Of a DNA stretch of 23,180 nt, positions 1-6,269 are shown in pieces. Position numbers and translations under genes: made by a program. The notes under the pieces are model-generated. The model saw only the letters and a program-made list of their open reading frames with translations, was not told where the DNA came from and did no database searches. The DNA lies in assembly GCA_964640125.1 (NCBI GenBank), contig CAZXGG010000056.1, positions 1 through 23,180 on the forward strand, given 5' to 3'. The number at the start of each line of letters is the position of its first letter. Within the stretch, counting starts at the first letter, position 1. This DNA is from G020353115 sp964640125 (lineage in GTDB: Bacteria; Bacteroidota; Bacteroidia; Bacteroidales; VadinHA17).

Positions 1-602
1 CGGAGCGTATGATAAGCCATCCTGGCAACCTGTTCAAGGACTACCGCGTTATGTACAGCATCCGCAGCGCTATTGCCCCAGCAAAAGGGTCCGTGACCAC
101 TTACCAGCACACCGGGTATATCCTGGTACTTGATGTCCCGGAAGGTTTCTACAATCACCCGGCCTGTTTCCGTTTCATAATCTCCTTCGATCTCTGCCCT
201 GGTCAGTGAGCGTGTAGATGGAATTTCCCCCTTGAAATAATCAGCATGCGTAGTTCCCAGGGCCGGAATCCCTTTTCCTGCCTGTGCCCAGATGGTTGCC
301 CACTCGGAATGGGTGTGCACAACTCCTCCGATTTCCGGAAACTCCTTATAGAGACAGAGGTGGGTGGGAGCATCGGAGGAGGGTTTCAGATCGCCTTCCA
401 CCACCGTTCCATTCATATCGAGCACAACCATCCGTTCCGGTTTCATTTCCCGGTAATCGATGCCGCTGGGCTTGATCACAACCAATCCCTGGTTCCTATC
501 AATAGCACTCACATTCCCCCAGGTAAAAATTACCAGTTTGTACTCTGCAAGTGACATATTAGCCTGAAATACTTCCTTTTTTATTTCCTTGAGCATACTC
601 AT
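1..602 (-). CDS. araD: L-ribulose-5-phosphate 4-epimerase, C-terminus cut by window edge
   Basis: Interconverts L-ribulose 5-phosphate and D-xylulose 5-phosphate, the last dedicated step of cytoplasmic L-arabinose catabolism. I translated it by hand because it has no stop inside the window. About 200 of the roughly 230 residues usual for the family are present. The class II aldolase/epimerase zinc site is visible: Asp77, His96 and His98 (in VVHTHSEW) and His170 (in SGHGPF). This matches the Asp76, His95, His97, His171 pattern of the E. coli enzyme within one position. The N-terminal KPSG substrate loop is at residues 44-47. The first ATG is at 602; a second in-frame ATG two codons on (596) is a possible alternative start, and neither has a strong ribosome binding site. 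It is divergent from araA and shares a 181-bp regulatory region with an AraR-type palindrome. Confidence 0.95.
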   Translation of the reverse strand, partial: MSMLKEIKKEVFQANMSLAEYKLVIFTWGNVSAIDRNQGLVVIKPSGIDYREMKPERMVVLDMNGTVVEGDLKPSSDAPTHLCLYKEFPEIGGVVHTHSEWATIWAQAGKGIPALGTTHADYFKGEIPSTRSLTRAEIEGDYETETGRVIVETFRDIKYQDIPGVLVSGHGPFCWGNSAADAVHNAVVLEQVARMAYHTL

Positions 603-645
603 GGATTTAACTTTCGATCAAATGAATTGAAATTAACATACAATC

Positions 646-665
646 TCCATTTATCCTAAAATGGA
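646..665. repeat. Perfect 7-bp inverted repeat between araD and araA
   Basis: TCCATTT and AAATGGA arms flank a 6-base spacer. It lies about 45 bp upstream of the araD start and just left of the AraR-type palindrome. It could be a second operator half or a hairpin in the araD leader; nothing in the sequence decides between these. Confidence 0.4.
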
Positions 666-677
666 TGAAGATTTAAT

Positions 678-696
678 AAGAGTAAATTTAACACTT
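678..696. promoter_or_regulatory. Putative AraR operator, araA-araD divergent promoter
   Basis: A 19-bp near-palindrome, AAGAGTAAATTTAACACTT, extendable by an AAT/ATT pair to 675-699. Its reverse complement matches the palindrome upstream of araR (6128-6146) at 18 of 19 positions. It sits 88 bp upstream of araA and 76 bp upstream of araD, so one bound regulator could control both. AraR binding is an inference from the repeated occurrence next to arabinose genes only. Confidence 0.75.
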
Positions 697-735
697 ATTT
701 TTAAAAAAGGATGATTTTTGTTTTTTAGTCTGATA

Positions 736-743
736 TATTTTTG
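736..743 (+). promoter_or_regulatory. Possible -7 element of araA promoter
   Basis: TATTTTTG fits the Bacteroidetes TAnnTTTG consensus and lies 40 bp upstream of the araA ATG and downstream of the operator palindrome. The upstream TTTG at 717-720 is closer than the usual spacing to a -33 element, so the call is weak. Confidence 0.35.
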
Positions 744-783
744 TACTTTTATAAATGTATTTTTTACACTAATAAAATGATTT

Positions 784-2289
784 ATGTCTGATCTTAAGAA
801 ACTTGAAGCCTGGTTTATCACCGGCAGCCAGCATTTATATGGCAAAAAAACTCTTGAAAAAGTTGCAAGCCATTCCCTGGAAATTGCTAACGCATTTGAT
901 GCTTCGAATGAGATACCTATCCGGATTGTCTTCAAGCCGGTGGTAACCACTCCGGAAGAGATCATGCGGGTATGTATGGAGGCGAACAACACCTCAACAT
1001 GTGTTGGTCTGATTACCTGGATGCACACCTTTTCTCCAGCAAAAATGTGGATTGGGGGGCTATCGGCACTGAACAAGCCCTTTGTCCATCTTCATACTCA
1101 ATTCAACCGTGATATTCCGTGGGAAGAAATTGATATGGATTTCATGAACCTGAATCAATCGGCTCATGGGGACCGTGAATTTGGTTTTATTGGCAGCCGG
1201 ATGAGAAAGGAGCGCAAAGTAATTGTCGGGCACTGGCAGGACCCGGAGGTATTGAATAAACTTGCCGGCTGGTCCCGGGCTGCGTGTGGATGGTACGAAT
1301 CGCAGAAACTGAAAATAGCCCGGCTGGGTGATAACATGCGGGAAGTTGCGGTGACAGAGGGAGACAAGGTAGAAGCACAGATGCGTTTTGGCTGGTCGGT
1401 TAACGGCTATGCTGTTGGAGACCTTGTTCAATTCATTAACCGGGTAAACGAATCTGAAATCGACCGAATGGTTGAAGAGTATCAATCAGCTTACAAGATG
1501 GAGGCAGATCTCCAAAAAGCGGGTAAGAATCACCCTTCCCTGAGGGAGGCCGCAAGAATAGAACTGGGGTTAAGGAATTTCCTGGAAGATGGTGGATTCG
1601 GCGGATTTACCGATACCTTTGAGAACCTGCATGGATTGATTCAACTACCAGGGATTGCAGTTCAACGGTTGATGAATGATGGGTATGGTTTCGGAGCAGA
1701 AGGAGATTGGAAAACGGCAGCCATGCTTCGTGTCATGAAGGTCATGTCAGACGGTCTTCCCGGGGGTAATTCATTCATGGAGGATTATACCTATCACCTC
1801 GATCCATCCGGGATGCTTGTATTGGGTGCACACATGCTTGAAATATGCTCATCCATTGCCGATGGTCAACCTACCCTTGAGGTACATCCCCTCTCTATCG
1901 GTGGAAAGGAAGCTCCAGCCCGGCTGGTGTTCAATGTCCCCTCCGGACCGGCAATCAACGTCACTGTCCTGGACATGGGAAACCGGTTCCGTATCCTGGT
2001 AAATGAGGTGGAAGCGGTACAACCACCAAGGGATCTGCCAAAATTACCTACAGCCAGGGTCCTCTGGAACCCAAAACCCGATCTGAAAATTGCAGCTGAA
2101 GCCTGGATATTGGCTGGAGGAGCACACCATACCTGTTACAGCCAGAACATCACCTCAGAAATGATCCGGGATTTTGCTGAAATGGCCGGGGTGGAGTGCA
2201 TCATCATTGGTGAGGAAACCTGCATTCCAGAATTCAAGGATGCCTTGCGGTGGAATGAGGTGTATTATCACCTGGCAAAAGGGATTTAG
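784..2289 (+). CDS. araA: L-arabinose isomerase
   Basis: Converts L-arabinose to L-ribulose, the first step of the isomerase pathway, in the cytoplasm with a divalent metal such as Mn2+. The 501-residue length is standard. The catalytic and metal residues fall at positions equivalent to the E. coli enzyme: Glu306 (in GAEGDW), Glu333 (in SFMEDY), His350 (in GAHMLE) and His448/449 (in GGAHHT). The N-terminal motif WFITGSQHLYG (10-20) is diagnostic. The ATG at 784 has no clear Shine-Dalgarno sequence, as is common in Bacteroidota. It is the only plus-strand gene in the window. It is transcribed away from araD and towards the araR operon, and a terminator-like hairpin lies 120 bp past its stop. 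Control by the palindrome at 678-696 is likely. Confidence 0.98.
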   Translation: MSDLKKLEAWFITGSQHLYGKKTLEKVASHSLEIANAFDASNEIPIRIVFKPVVTTPEEIMRVCMEANNTSTCVGLITWMHTFSPAKMWIGGLSALNKPFVHLHTQFNRDIPWEEIDMDFMNLNQSAHGDREFGFIGSRMRKERKVIVGHWQDPEVLNKLAGWSRAACGWYESQKLKIARLGDNMREVAVTEGDKVEAQMRFGWSVNGYAVGDLVQFINRVNESEIDRMVEEYQSAYKMEADLQKAGKNHPSLREAARIELGLRNFLEDGGFGGFTDTFENLHGLIQLPGIAVQRLMNDGYGFGAEGDWKTAAMLRVMKVMSDGLPGGNSFMEDYTYHLDPSGMLVLGAHMLEICSSIADGQPTLEVHPLSIGGKEAPARLVFNVPSGPAINVTVLDMGNRFRILVNEVEAVQPPRDLPKLPTARVLWNPKPDLKIAAEAWILAGGAHHTCYSQNITSEMIRDFAEMAGVECIIIGEETCIPEFKDALRWNEVYYHLAKGI

Positions 2290-2360
2290 CTTAATTGACG
2301 AACCTTTGTCTGGTTCTAATATGATGTTACACAATTGGTGATACGATGATGGGATTAATC

Positions 2361-2377
2361 CAACTCCGATCGAGTTG
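2361..2377 (+). repeat. Hairpin 1 of intergenic cluster
   Basis: CAACTC and GAGTTG arms flank the 5-base centre CGATC, followed by TCTTTTC. It has the same plan as the two hairpins that follow, with GAT at the centre. It could act as a weak terminator of araA or be part of a degenerate repeat element. Confidence 0.5.
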
Positions 2378-2408
2378 TCTTTTCACATTCCATTTTCTAC
2401 TATTAATC

Positions 2409-2432
2409 GAACACCGATGGTGTTCTCTTTTT
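2409..2432 (+). terminator. Terminator-like hairpin downstream of araA
   Basis: A perfect 7-bp stem (GAACACC / GGTGTTC) with a 3-base GAT loop is followed by TCTTTTT on the plus strand. This is the arrangement expected of a factor-independent terminator for araA, whose stop is 120 bp upstream. The stem is not very GC-rich, and sister hairpins nearby lack a T-run, so it could instead be a repeat that doubles as a terminator. Confidence 0.55.
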
Positions 2433-2448
2433 CATCTCATGAACCAAT

Positions 2449-2555
2449 TTGGGAATACTATTCAAGGCCATCGGCCTTGGATTATTATAGACAGTTTACG
2501 CCTTGCAATACATGGTCCAACTACAATCCTTCTTCATTGGGAAAACTATTCATGG
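2449..2555. repeat. Pair of 19-base direct repeats in araA-dehydrogenase intergenic region
   Basis: TTGGGAATACTATTCAAGG at 2449-2467 recurs as TTGGGAAAACTATTCATGG at 2537-2555, with 17 of 19 bases identical. The two copies start 88 bases apart. The region from 2290 to 2715 (426 bases) has no credible gene; it holds these repeats and the hairpins listed separately. Confidence 0.6.
2463..2479. repeat. Hairpin 3 of intergenic cluster
   Basis: Perfect 7-bp stem CAAGGCC / GGCCTTG around the loop ATC. Read on the other strand the core is GGCC-GAT-GGCC, matching the CACC-GAT-GGTG core of the hairpin at 2409. No T-run follows on either strand, so it is not an obvious terminator. Confidence 0.6.
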
Positions 2556-2639
2556 ACCACTGTATTCAGACGTTCTTATCAGCACCGGTAAATTCTGCTG
2601 AATGGATTTGTTTCTACAGAAATGGGTATGGCAGTTTCC

Positions 2640-2691
2640 TCCGCCTGCGGATCGCTGTCATACAGTTGTCATTCCTGATTGCCGTCAGGCA
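2640..2691. repeat. Two further short hairpins before the dehydrogenase stop
   Basis: TCCGC-CT-GCGGA at 2640-2651 and TGCC-GTCA-GGCA at 2680-2691 are both perfect short palindromes in a locally GC-rich patch. They lie just downstream of the minus-strand dehydrogenase gene. They could serve as its 3' processing or termination signal, but no T-run follows. Confidence 0.45.
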
Positions 2692-2715
2692 GGCGCTGCA
2701 TTCAAATTTCGTATA

Positions 2716-3621
2716 TTAATGAATTGCTGATAATTCTTCCAGTGCGAGCATCAGTGCCTGGGTTCCTTTATCCCCCAATCCTTTGGCTTTTACGGAGATA
2801 TAGAGTTGATGAACGAGTGACAGTCCGGGCAGGACGAGGTTCATTCTCTTAGCCTCATCCAGCACGATACCCATATCTTTGATAAAATGATCCACGAAGA
2901 ACCCGGGTTCGAAGTTCCGTTTCAGAATTCTTGGAGCCAGGTTATCCAGTGTCCAGCAGGCTGCAGCTCCTTTGCTGATGGAGGCAAGCATCCGTTCCGG
3001 ATCAAGACCTGCTTTCATTCCATACAACAAGCTTTCACAGACACCGATCATGGAGCTGGCCACCACGATCTGGTTACTCATTTTAGTATGTTGTCCCGCA
3101 CCTGCCTGCCCCTGGTAGTTCACTTTATCGCCCATCAATCCCAGCAGGGGTTTTGCTGAATCAAATGCCTCTTCATCTCCGCCGACCATGATGGAAAGGG
3201 TGGCATTTCTTGCTCCGACATCTCCCCCGGATACCGGGGCATCCAGCGAATAAGCACCTTTTGCTTTTGCGGCTTCATAGATCCTGATGGCTAAAGACGG
3301 GCTGGTGGTTGTCATGTCAATCAGAACAGTCCCCTTCTTCACTCCATTCAACACTCCCTGATCGCCAAAATACACCTCCTCCACATCGGATGGAAATCCG
3401 ACAATGGTTATGATAACGTCTGATTTTTCAGCTACCTGTTGCGGGTTATTCAGCCACTCAACACCGGCATCAATCACTTTACCTGCTTTTGCTTTCGTCC
3501 GTGTAAAAACACATCCCCTGTATCCGGCGTCAATAATATGTGTAAACATGGAAGCACCCATAACACCGGTACCGATCCATCCAATTTTAGATTCTTTTGT
3601 AATTTGTATGCTGTTCTTCAT
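2716..3621 (-). CDS. NAD(P)-dependent beta-hydroxyacid dehydrogenase (3-hydroxyisobutyrate / tartronate semialdehyde reductase family)
   Basis: A cytoplasmic oxidoreductase that interconverts beta-hydroxyacids and their semialdehydes with NAD(P). From the chosen start it has 301 residues, normal for the family. The Rossmann motif GWIGTGVMG is at 14-22, the substrate motif DAPVSGGDVGA at 127-137, and the catalytic lysine region GAGQHTKMSNQ at 174-184, with Lys180 and Asn183. I chose the ATG at 3621. An upstream TTG at 3663 would add 14 residues and overlap the symporter gene, whereas 3621 leaves a 13-base gap after the symporter stop. It is the last gene of the araR-symporter operon, so it is likely under AraR control. 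Substrate is unknown; glycolaldehyde-, tartronate- or sugar-derived acids are candidates. Family call secure, exact activity not. Confidence 0.9.
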   Translation of the reverse strand: MKNSIQITKESKIGWIGTGVMGASMFTHIIDAGYRGCVFTRTKAKAGKVIDAGVEWLNNPQQVAEKSDVIITIVGFPSDVEEVYFGDQGVLNGVKKGTVLIDMTTTSPSLAIRIYEAAKAKGAYSLDAPVSGGDVGARNATLSIMVGGDEEAFDSAKPLLGLMGDKVNYQGQAGAGQHTKMSNQIVVASSMIGVCESLLYGMKAGLDPERMLASISKGAAACWTLDNLAPRILKRNFEPGFFVDHFIKDMGIVLDEAKRMNLVLPGLSLVHQLYISVKAKGLGDKGTQALMLALEELSAIH

Positions 3622-3634
3622 TTTTAAATCCACT

Positions 3635-5296
3635 TTACTTAAAGAAATAGATATAGAAAGCAATGATCACTACAATGACGATGGCTGAATTGATCACATC
3701 CCAATTGCTCCAGCTTGCCCGGGTAATTGCCCGTTGTTCCGGTGTAGAGGAAAAATAGGTTAACCCTTCCAGCTTAGCATCACTGGCTTTCTCAGTAAAA
3801 TAGCTGACCACCAGGATGATCATCAAGCAGATACCAAATAGTATTATTTCATAATGCAACCAGTTGGGTTTTACCCAGATAGCATGGTACCAGGTACCTT
3901 CCTGAACTGAATCGGCAAATACATTGAATACCAACCGTACCATACCCAGAACAAATCCGGTTGCAAGCGCTGTAAATCCAGCTTTTGGGGTAGCTTTTTT
4001 CCAGAATACGCCCAACAGAAATACCGATGCAATCCCGGGTGCCAGGAGGGATTGTACATCCTGCAGGTATTCATATAGTACCTTTCCGATGCCTTTCATA
4101 ACAGGGATCCAGGCTATGCCCAGTGTTACGATAACAACCGTTGCCACGCGCCCTATAAATACCAGGTGCTTTTCGGAAGCCTCCGGTCTGAATTTCTTAT
4201 AGAAATCCACGGTAAACAAGGCTGCTGACGAATTAAAGAGGGATGCGAGTGAGCTCATCAATGCCGCCAGCAGTCCCCCTACCACAACTCCTTTCAAGCC
4301 GATCGGCAGCAGTTCTGATACCAGCAGGGGGAATGCAGAATCCGAATCCGTCAGATCGAGCATTCCTTTCTCATTCAGGGCAAATGCAATCAATCCGGGG
4401 ACCAGGAAAATAAAGACCGGCAGTAGTTTCAGGTAGGCTCCGAAAACAGCTCCCCTGCGTGATTGTGTCTGATTCCTTCCCGATAGCACACGTTGTACGA
4501 TATACTGGTCAGTACACCAATACCAGAATCCAATAATGGCCGAGCCCAGGATAACTCCGGTCCATGGGAATTCAGGATCTTTGGGTGACCGGATCAGGCT
4601 CATCATCGAGTCTCCATGTTCCGTAAGGTTTGCGCTGCATATGGCCTGCAGTTCGCTCCAGCCACCAACTTTCACCAGGCCGATAATCACAATGGTTATG
4701 GATCCGATCAACAGGATCGGTGTTTGAAGAATCGATGTATACAATACGGATTTCATTCCACCGATTACCGTATATATGCCCGTTATTACCACCAGTCCGA
4801 TGGCACCGAACCAGAAGAAATCGATACCCCAGATGGTTTCAATCCCGAATACTTCCTTGAAGACCACACCGCCGGCATAGACGGTTACAGCCACTTTGGT
4901 AAGGACATAGGATACCAGGGAAATGATGGACAGGAGGGAGCGGGAAGCTGAATTATACCGTCGCTCAAGAAATTCCGGCATGGTAAACACACCGCTCCGG
5001 GCATAAAAGGGAACGAAGAGCCAGCCCAGTACCAGGATCATCCAGCCGTGCATTTCCCAGTGTGCCATCGCCATTCCACTGGAAGCACCGGCACCGGCAA
5101 GACCCACCAGGTGTTCCGATCCGATGTTGGATGCAAAAATGGATGCCCCGATGGCTAACCACGTAGCATCCCGCCCTGCCAGAAAGTAATCCGACGTAGT
5201 GTCTTCCTTCATCCGGCTTACCCAGACAATAATTCCAACCAGACCAAGGCCAAAAAGTCCCAGAACGATCCAGTCAAGTGCATGAAAACCTTCCAT
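3635..5296 (-). CDS. Sodium/solute symporter (SSS/SGLT family), probable sugar uptake
   Basis: A 553-residue inner-membrane permease of the sodium:solute symporter family. It shows repeated hydrophobic helices across the whole length, the N-terminal DYFLAGRD loop (36-43), the sodium-site helix around ASIFASNIGSEHLVG (51-65), the GGMKSVLYTSILQ segment in the middle, and the WYWCTDQYIVQRVLSGR signature typical of SGLT-type sugar carriers. It lies 34 bases after the araR stop and 13 bases before the dehydrogenase start, so the three are one operon. Placement behind araR and near araA/araD makes L-arabinose the best substrate guess. Bacteroides arabinose loci also pair this type of symporter with AraR, as far as I recall. 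The ATG at 5296 gives a normal N-terminus. Confidence 0.93.
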   Translation of the reverse strand: MEGFHALDWIVLGLFGLGLVGIIVWVSRMKEDTTSDYFLAGRDATWLAIGASIFASNIGSEHLVGLAGAGASSGMAMAHWEMHGWMILVLGWLFVPFYARSGVFTMPEFLERRYNSASRSLLSIISLVSYVLTKVAVTVYAGGVVFKEVFGIETIWGIDFFWFGAIGLVVITGIYTVIGGMKSVLYTSILQTPILLIGSITIVIIGLVKVGGWSELQAICSANLTEHGDSMMSLIRSPKDPEFPWTGVILGSAIIGFWYWCTDQYIVQRVLSGRNQTQSRRGAVFGAYLKLLPVFIFLVPGLIAFALNEKGMLDLTDSDSAFPLLVSELLPIGLKGVVVGGLLAALMSSLASLFNSSAALFTVDFYKKFRPEASEKHLVFIGRVATVVIVTLGIAWIPVMKGIGKVLYEYLQDVQSLLAPGIASVFLLGVFWKKATPKAGFTALATGFVLGMVRLVFNVFADSVQEGTWYHAIWVKPNWLHYEIILFGICLMIILVVSYFTEKASDAKLEGLTYFSSTPEQRAITRASWSNWDVINSAIVIVVIIAFYIYFFK

Positions 5297-5330
5297 AAGC
5301 GTATTGTTAAAGGTGTTACATTAAAATCAT

Positions 5331-6026
5331 CTAAACATTCACCTCAAAATTGTATCCGCTATCGAGCAATCGGTTGTATTCTTTCCGATCGAATTGATAG
5401 AGGTATGCGCCTTTTTTTGAGCTTTCCCTGTCTTTCTCTTCCAGTTTTTTCAGCACGTGGAAACTGAGGATCTTTTTCCGAAAGTTTCTTTTATCGAACT
5501 CTTTCCGAAAGATTGCTTCATATAATCGTTGCAGTTGAGGTATCGTAAATTTTGGGGGAATCAGTTCAAATCCGATGGGTTGGTTTTGTGCTTTTCTCTG
5601 GAGTCGTCTAAGGGCTTTATCCACCATGATGTTGTGATCGAAGATCAGTTTTGGAAAATCACTGATGGGGAACCATTTCGCATTATATTGTTGAGCCAGT
5701 TCCTCATCGTAATCATCAATCTTGATCAGGGCATAATAAGCCACGGAGATAACCCGTTCTCCGGGGTCCCTATCAAGTTCTCCATACCCCTGCAACTGTT
5801 CCAGAAAAACGTTGCACAAACCAGTCAATTTGAACAGGACCCTTTCGGCTGCCTGATCAATACTCTCCTTTTCCTTCAGGAATCCACCCATCAGGGACCA
5901 CTCCCCTTTTGCCGGGGAAAAGTTACGTCTGATCAATAACAAATTCAGCTCTTTCCCATCGAAACCAAAAATAATACAATCCACAGCTACCAGGAACTTA
6001 TCGTATTCTGAATAGTATTTGACCAT
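5331..6026 (-). CDS. araR: Nudix-domain transcriptional regulator of arabinose use (NrtR/AraR type)
   Basis: A 231-residue protein with an N-terminal Nudix-fold domain (about 10-145) and a C-terminal winged-helix region (about 158-231, PPKFTIPQLQRLYEAIF onward), the plan of NrtR and of the Bacteroides AraR repressor. The Nudix box starts correctly (Gly48, Glu54, Arg62), but the catalytic REUxEE core reads RVLFKL. The metal-binding glutamates are gone, as expected for a sugar sensor rather than a hydrolase. Established knowledge: Bacteroides thetaiotaomicron AraR is a Nudix-related repressor released by L-arabinose. Its location beside arabinose genes supports that role. A palindrome shared with the araA-araD promoter lies 102 bp upstream of the start, implying autoregulation. 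It heads the operon with the symporter and dehydrogenase. Confidence 0.9.
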   Translation of the reverse strand: MVKYYSEYDKFLVAVDCIIFGFDGKELNLLLIRRNFSPAKGEWSLMGGFLKEKESIDQAAERVLFKLTGLCNVFLEQLQGYGELDRDPGERVISVAYYALIKIDDYDEELAQQYNAKWFPISDFPKLIFDHNIMVDKALRRLQRKAQNQPIGFELIPPKFTIPQLQRLYEAIFRKEFDKRNFRKKILSFHVLKKLEEKDRESSKKGAYLYQFDRKEYNRLLDSGYNFEVNV

Positions 6027-6102
6027 GGTGTTTCAACTGTTACTCATTGCTTTATACAACCATCTCCTATCACGGGATTTTGGATACAATCATCACAATT
6101 TC

Positions 6103-6152
6103 CCAGGTAAGGGAGGTTCTGTTCTTGAAGTGTTAAATTTACACTTACCTGG
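6103..6152. repeat. 9-bp inverted repeat overlapping the araR operator
   Basis: CCAGGTAAG at 6103-6111 and CTTACCTGG at 6144-6152 are exact inverted repeats 32 bases apart. The right arm overlaps the last three bases of the operator palindrome. If transcription starts upstream of it, the araR leader RNA could fold here; alternatively it marks a second, looping operator. Confidence 0.5.
6128..6146. promoter_or_regulatory. Putative AraR operator upstream of araR operon
   Basis: AAGTGTTAAATTTACACTT, a 19-bp near-palindrome with perfect 6-bp outer arms. It is 18/19 identical to the reverse complement of the site at 678-696. It lies 102 bp upstream of the araR ATG in the 243-bp region between araR and the CotH-type gene, which holds no gene. 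Its occurrence in both arabinose promoters supports control of the araR-symporter-dehydrogenase operon. Confidence 0.75.
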
Positions 6153-6269
6153 TAAATAATAAAAGAATCAGGCGATTTTATTCTTCTGATTTATTCTGTG
6201 TTGGATCAGGGTGAAAACTGACCAGTTATATGGTGCCCGAAGTGTCTATCCAGTCTTCAGCAGCTGGCG

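Noticed and set aside
2346..2719. Two overlapping small plus-strand open frames after araA
   Set aside because: They run through hairpins and direct repeats, have no recognisable protein features and overlap each other.
5331..6026. Catalytic Nudix hydrolase
   Set aside because: The REUxEE catalytic core is replaced by RVLFKL and a winged-helix domain follows.
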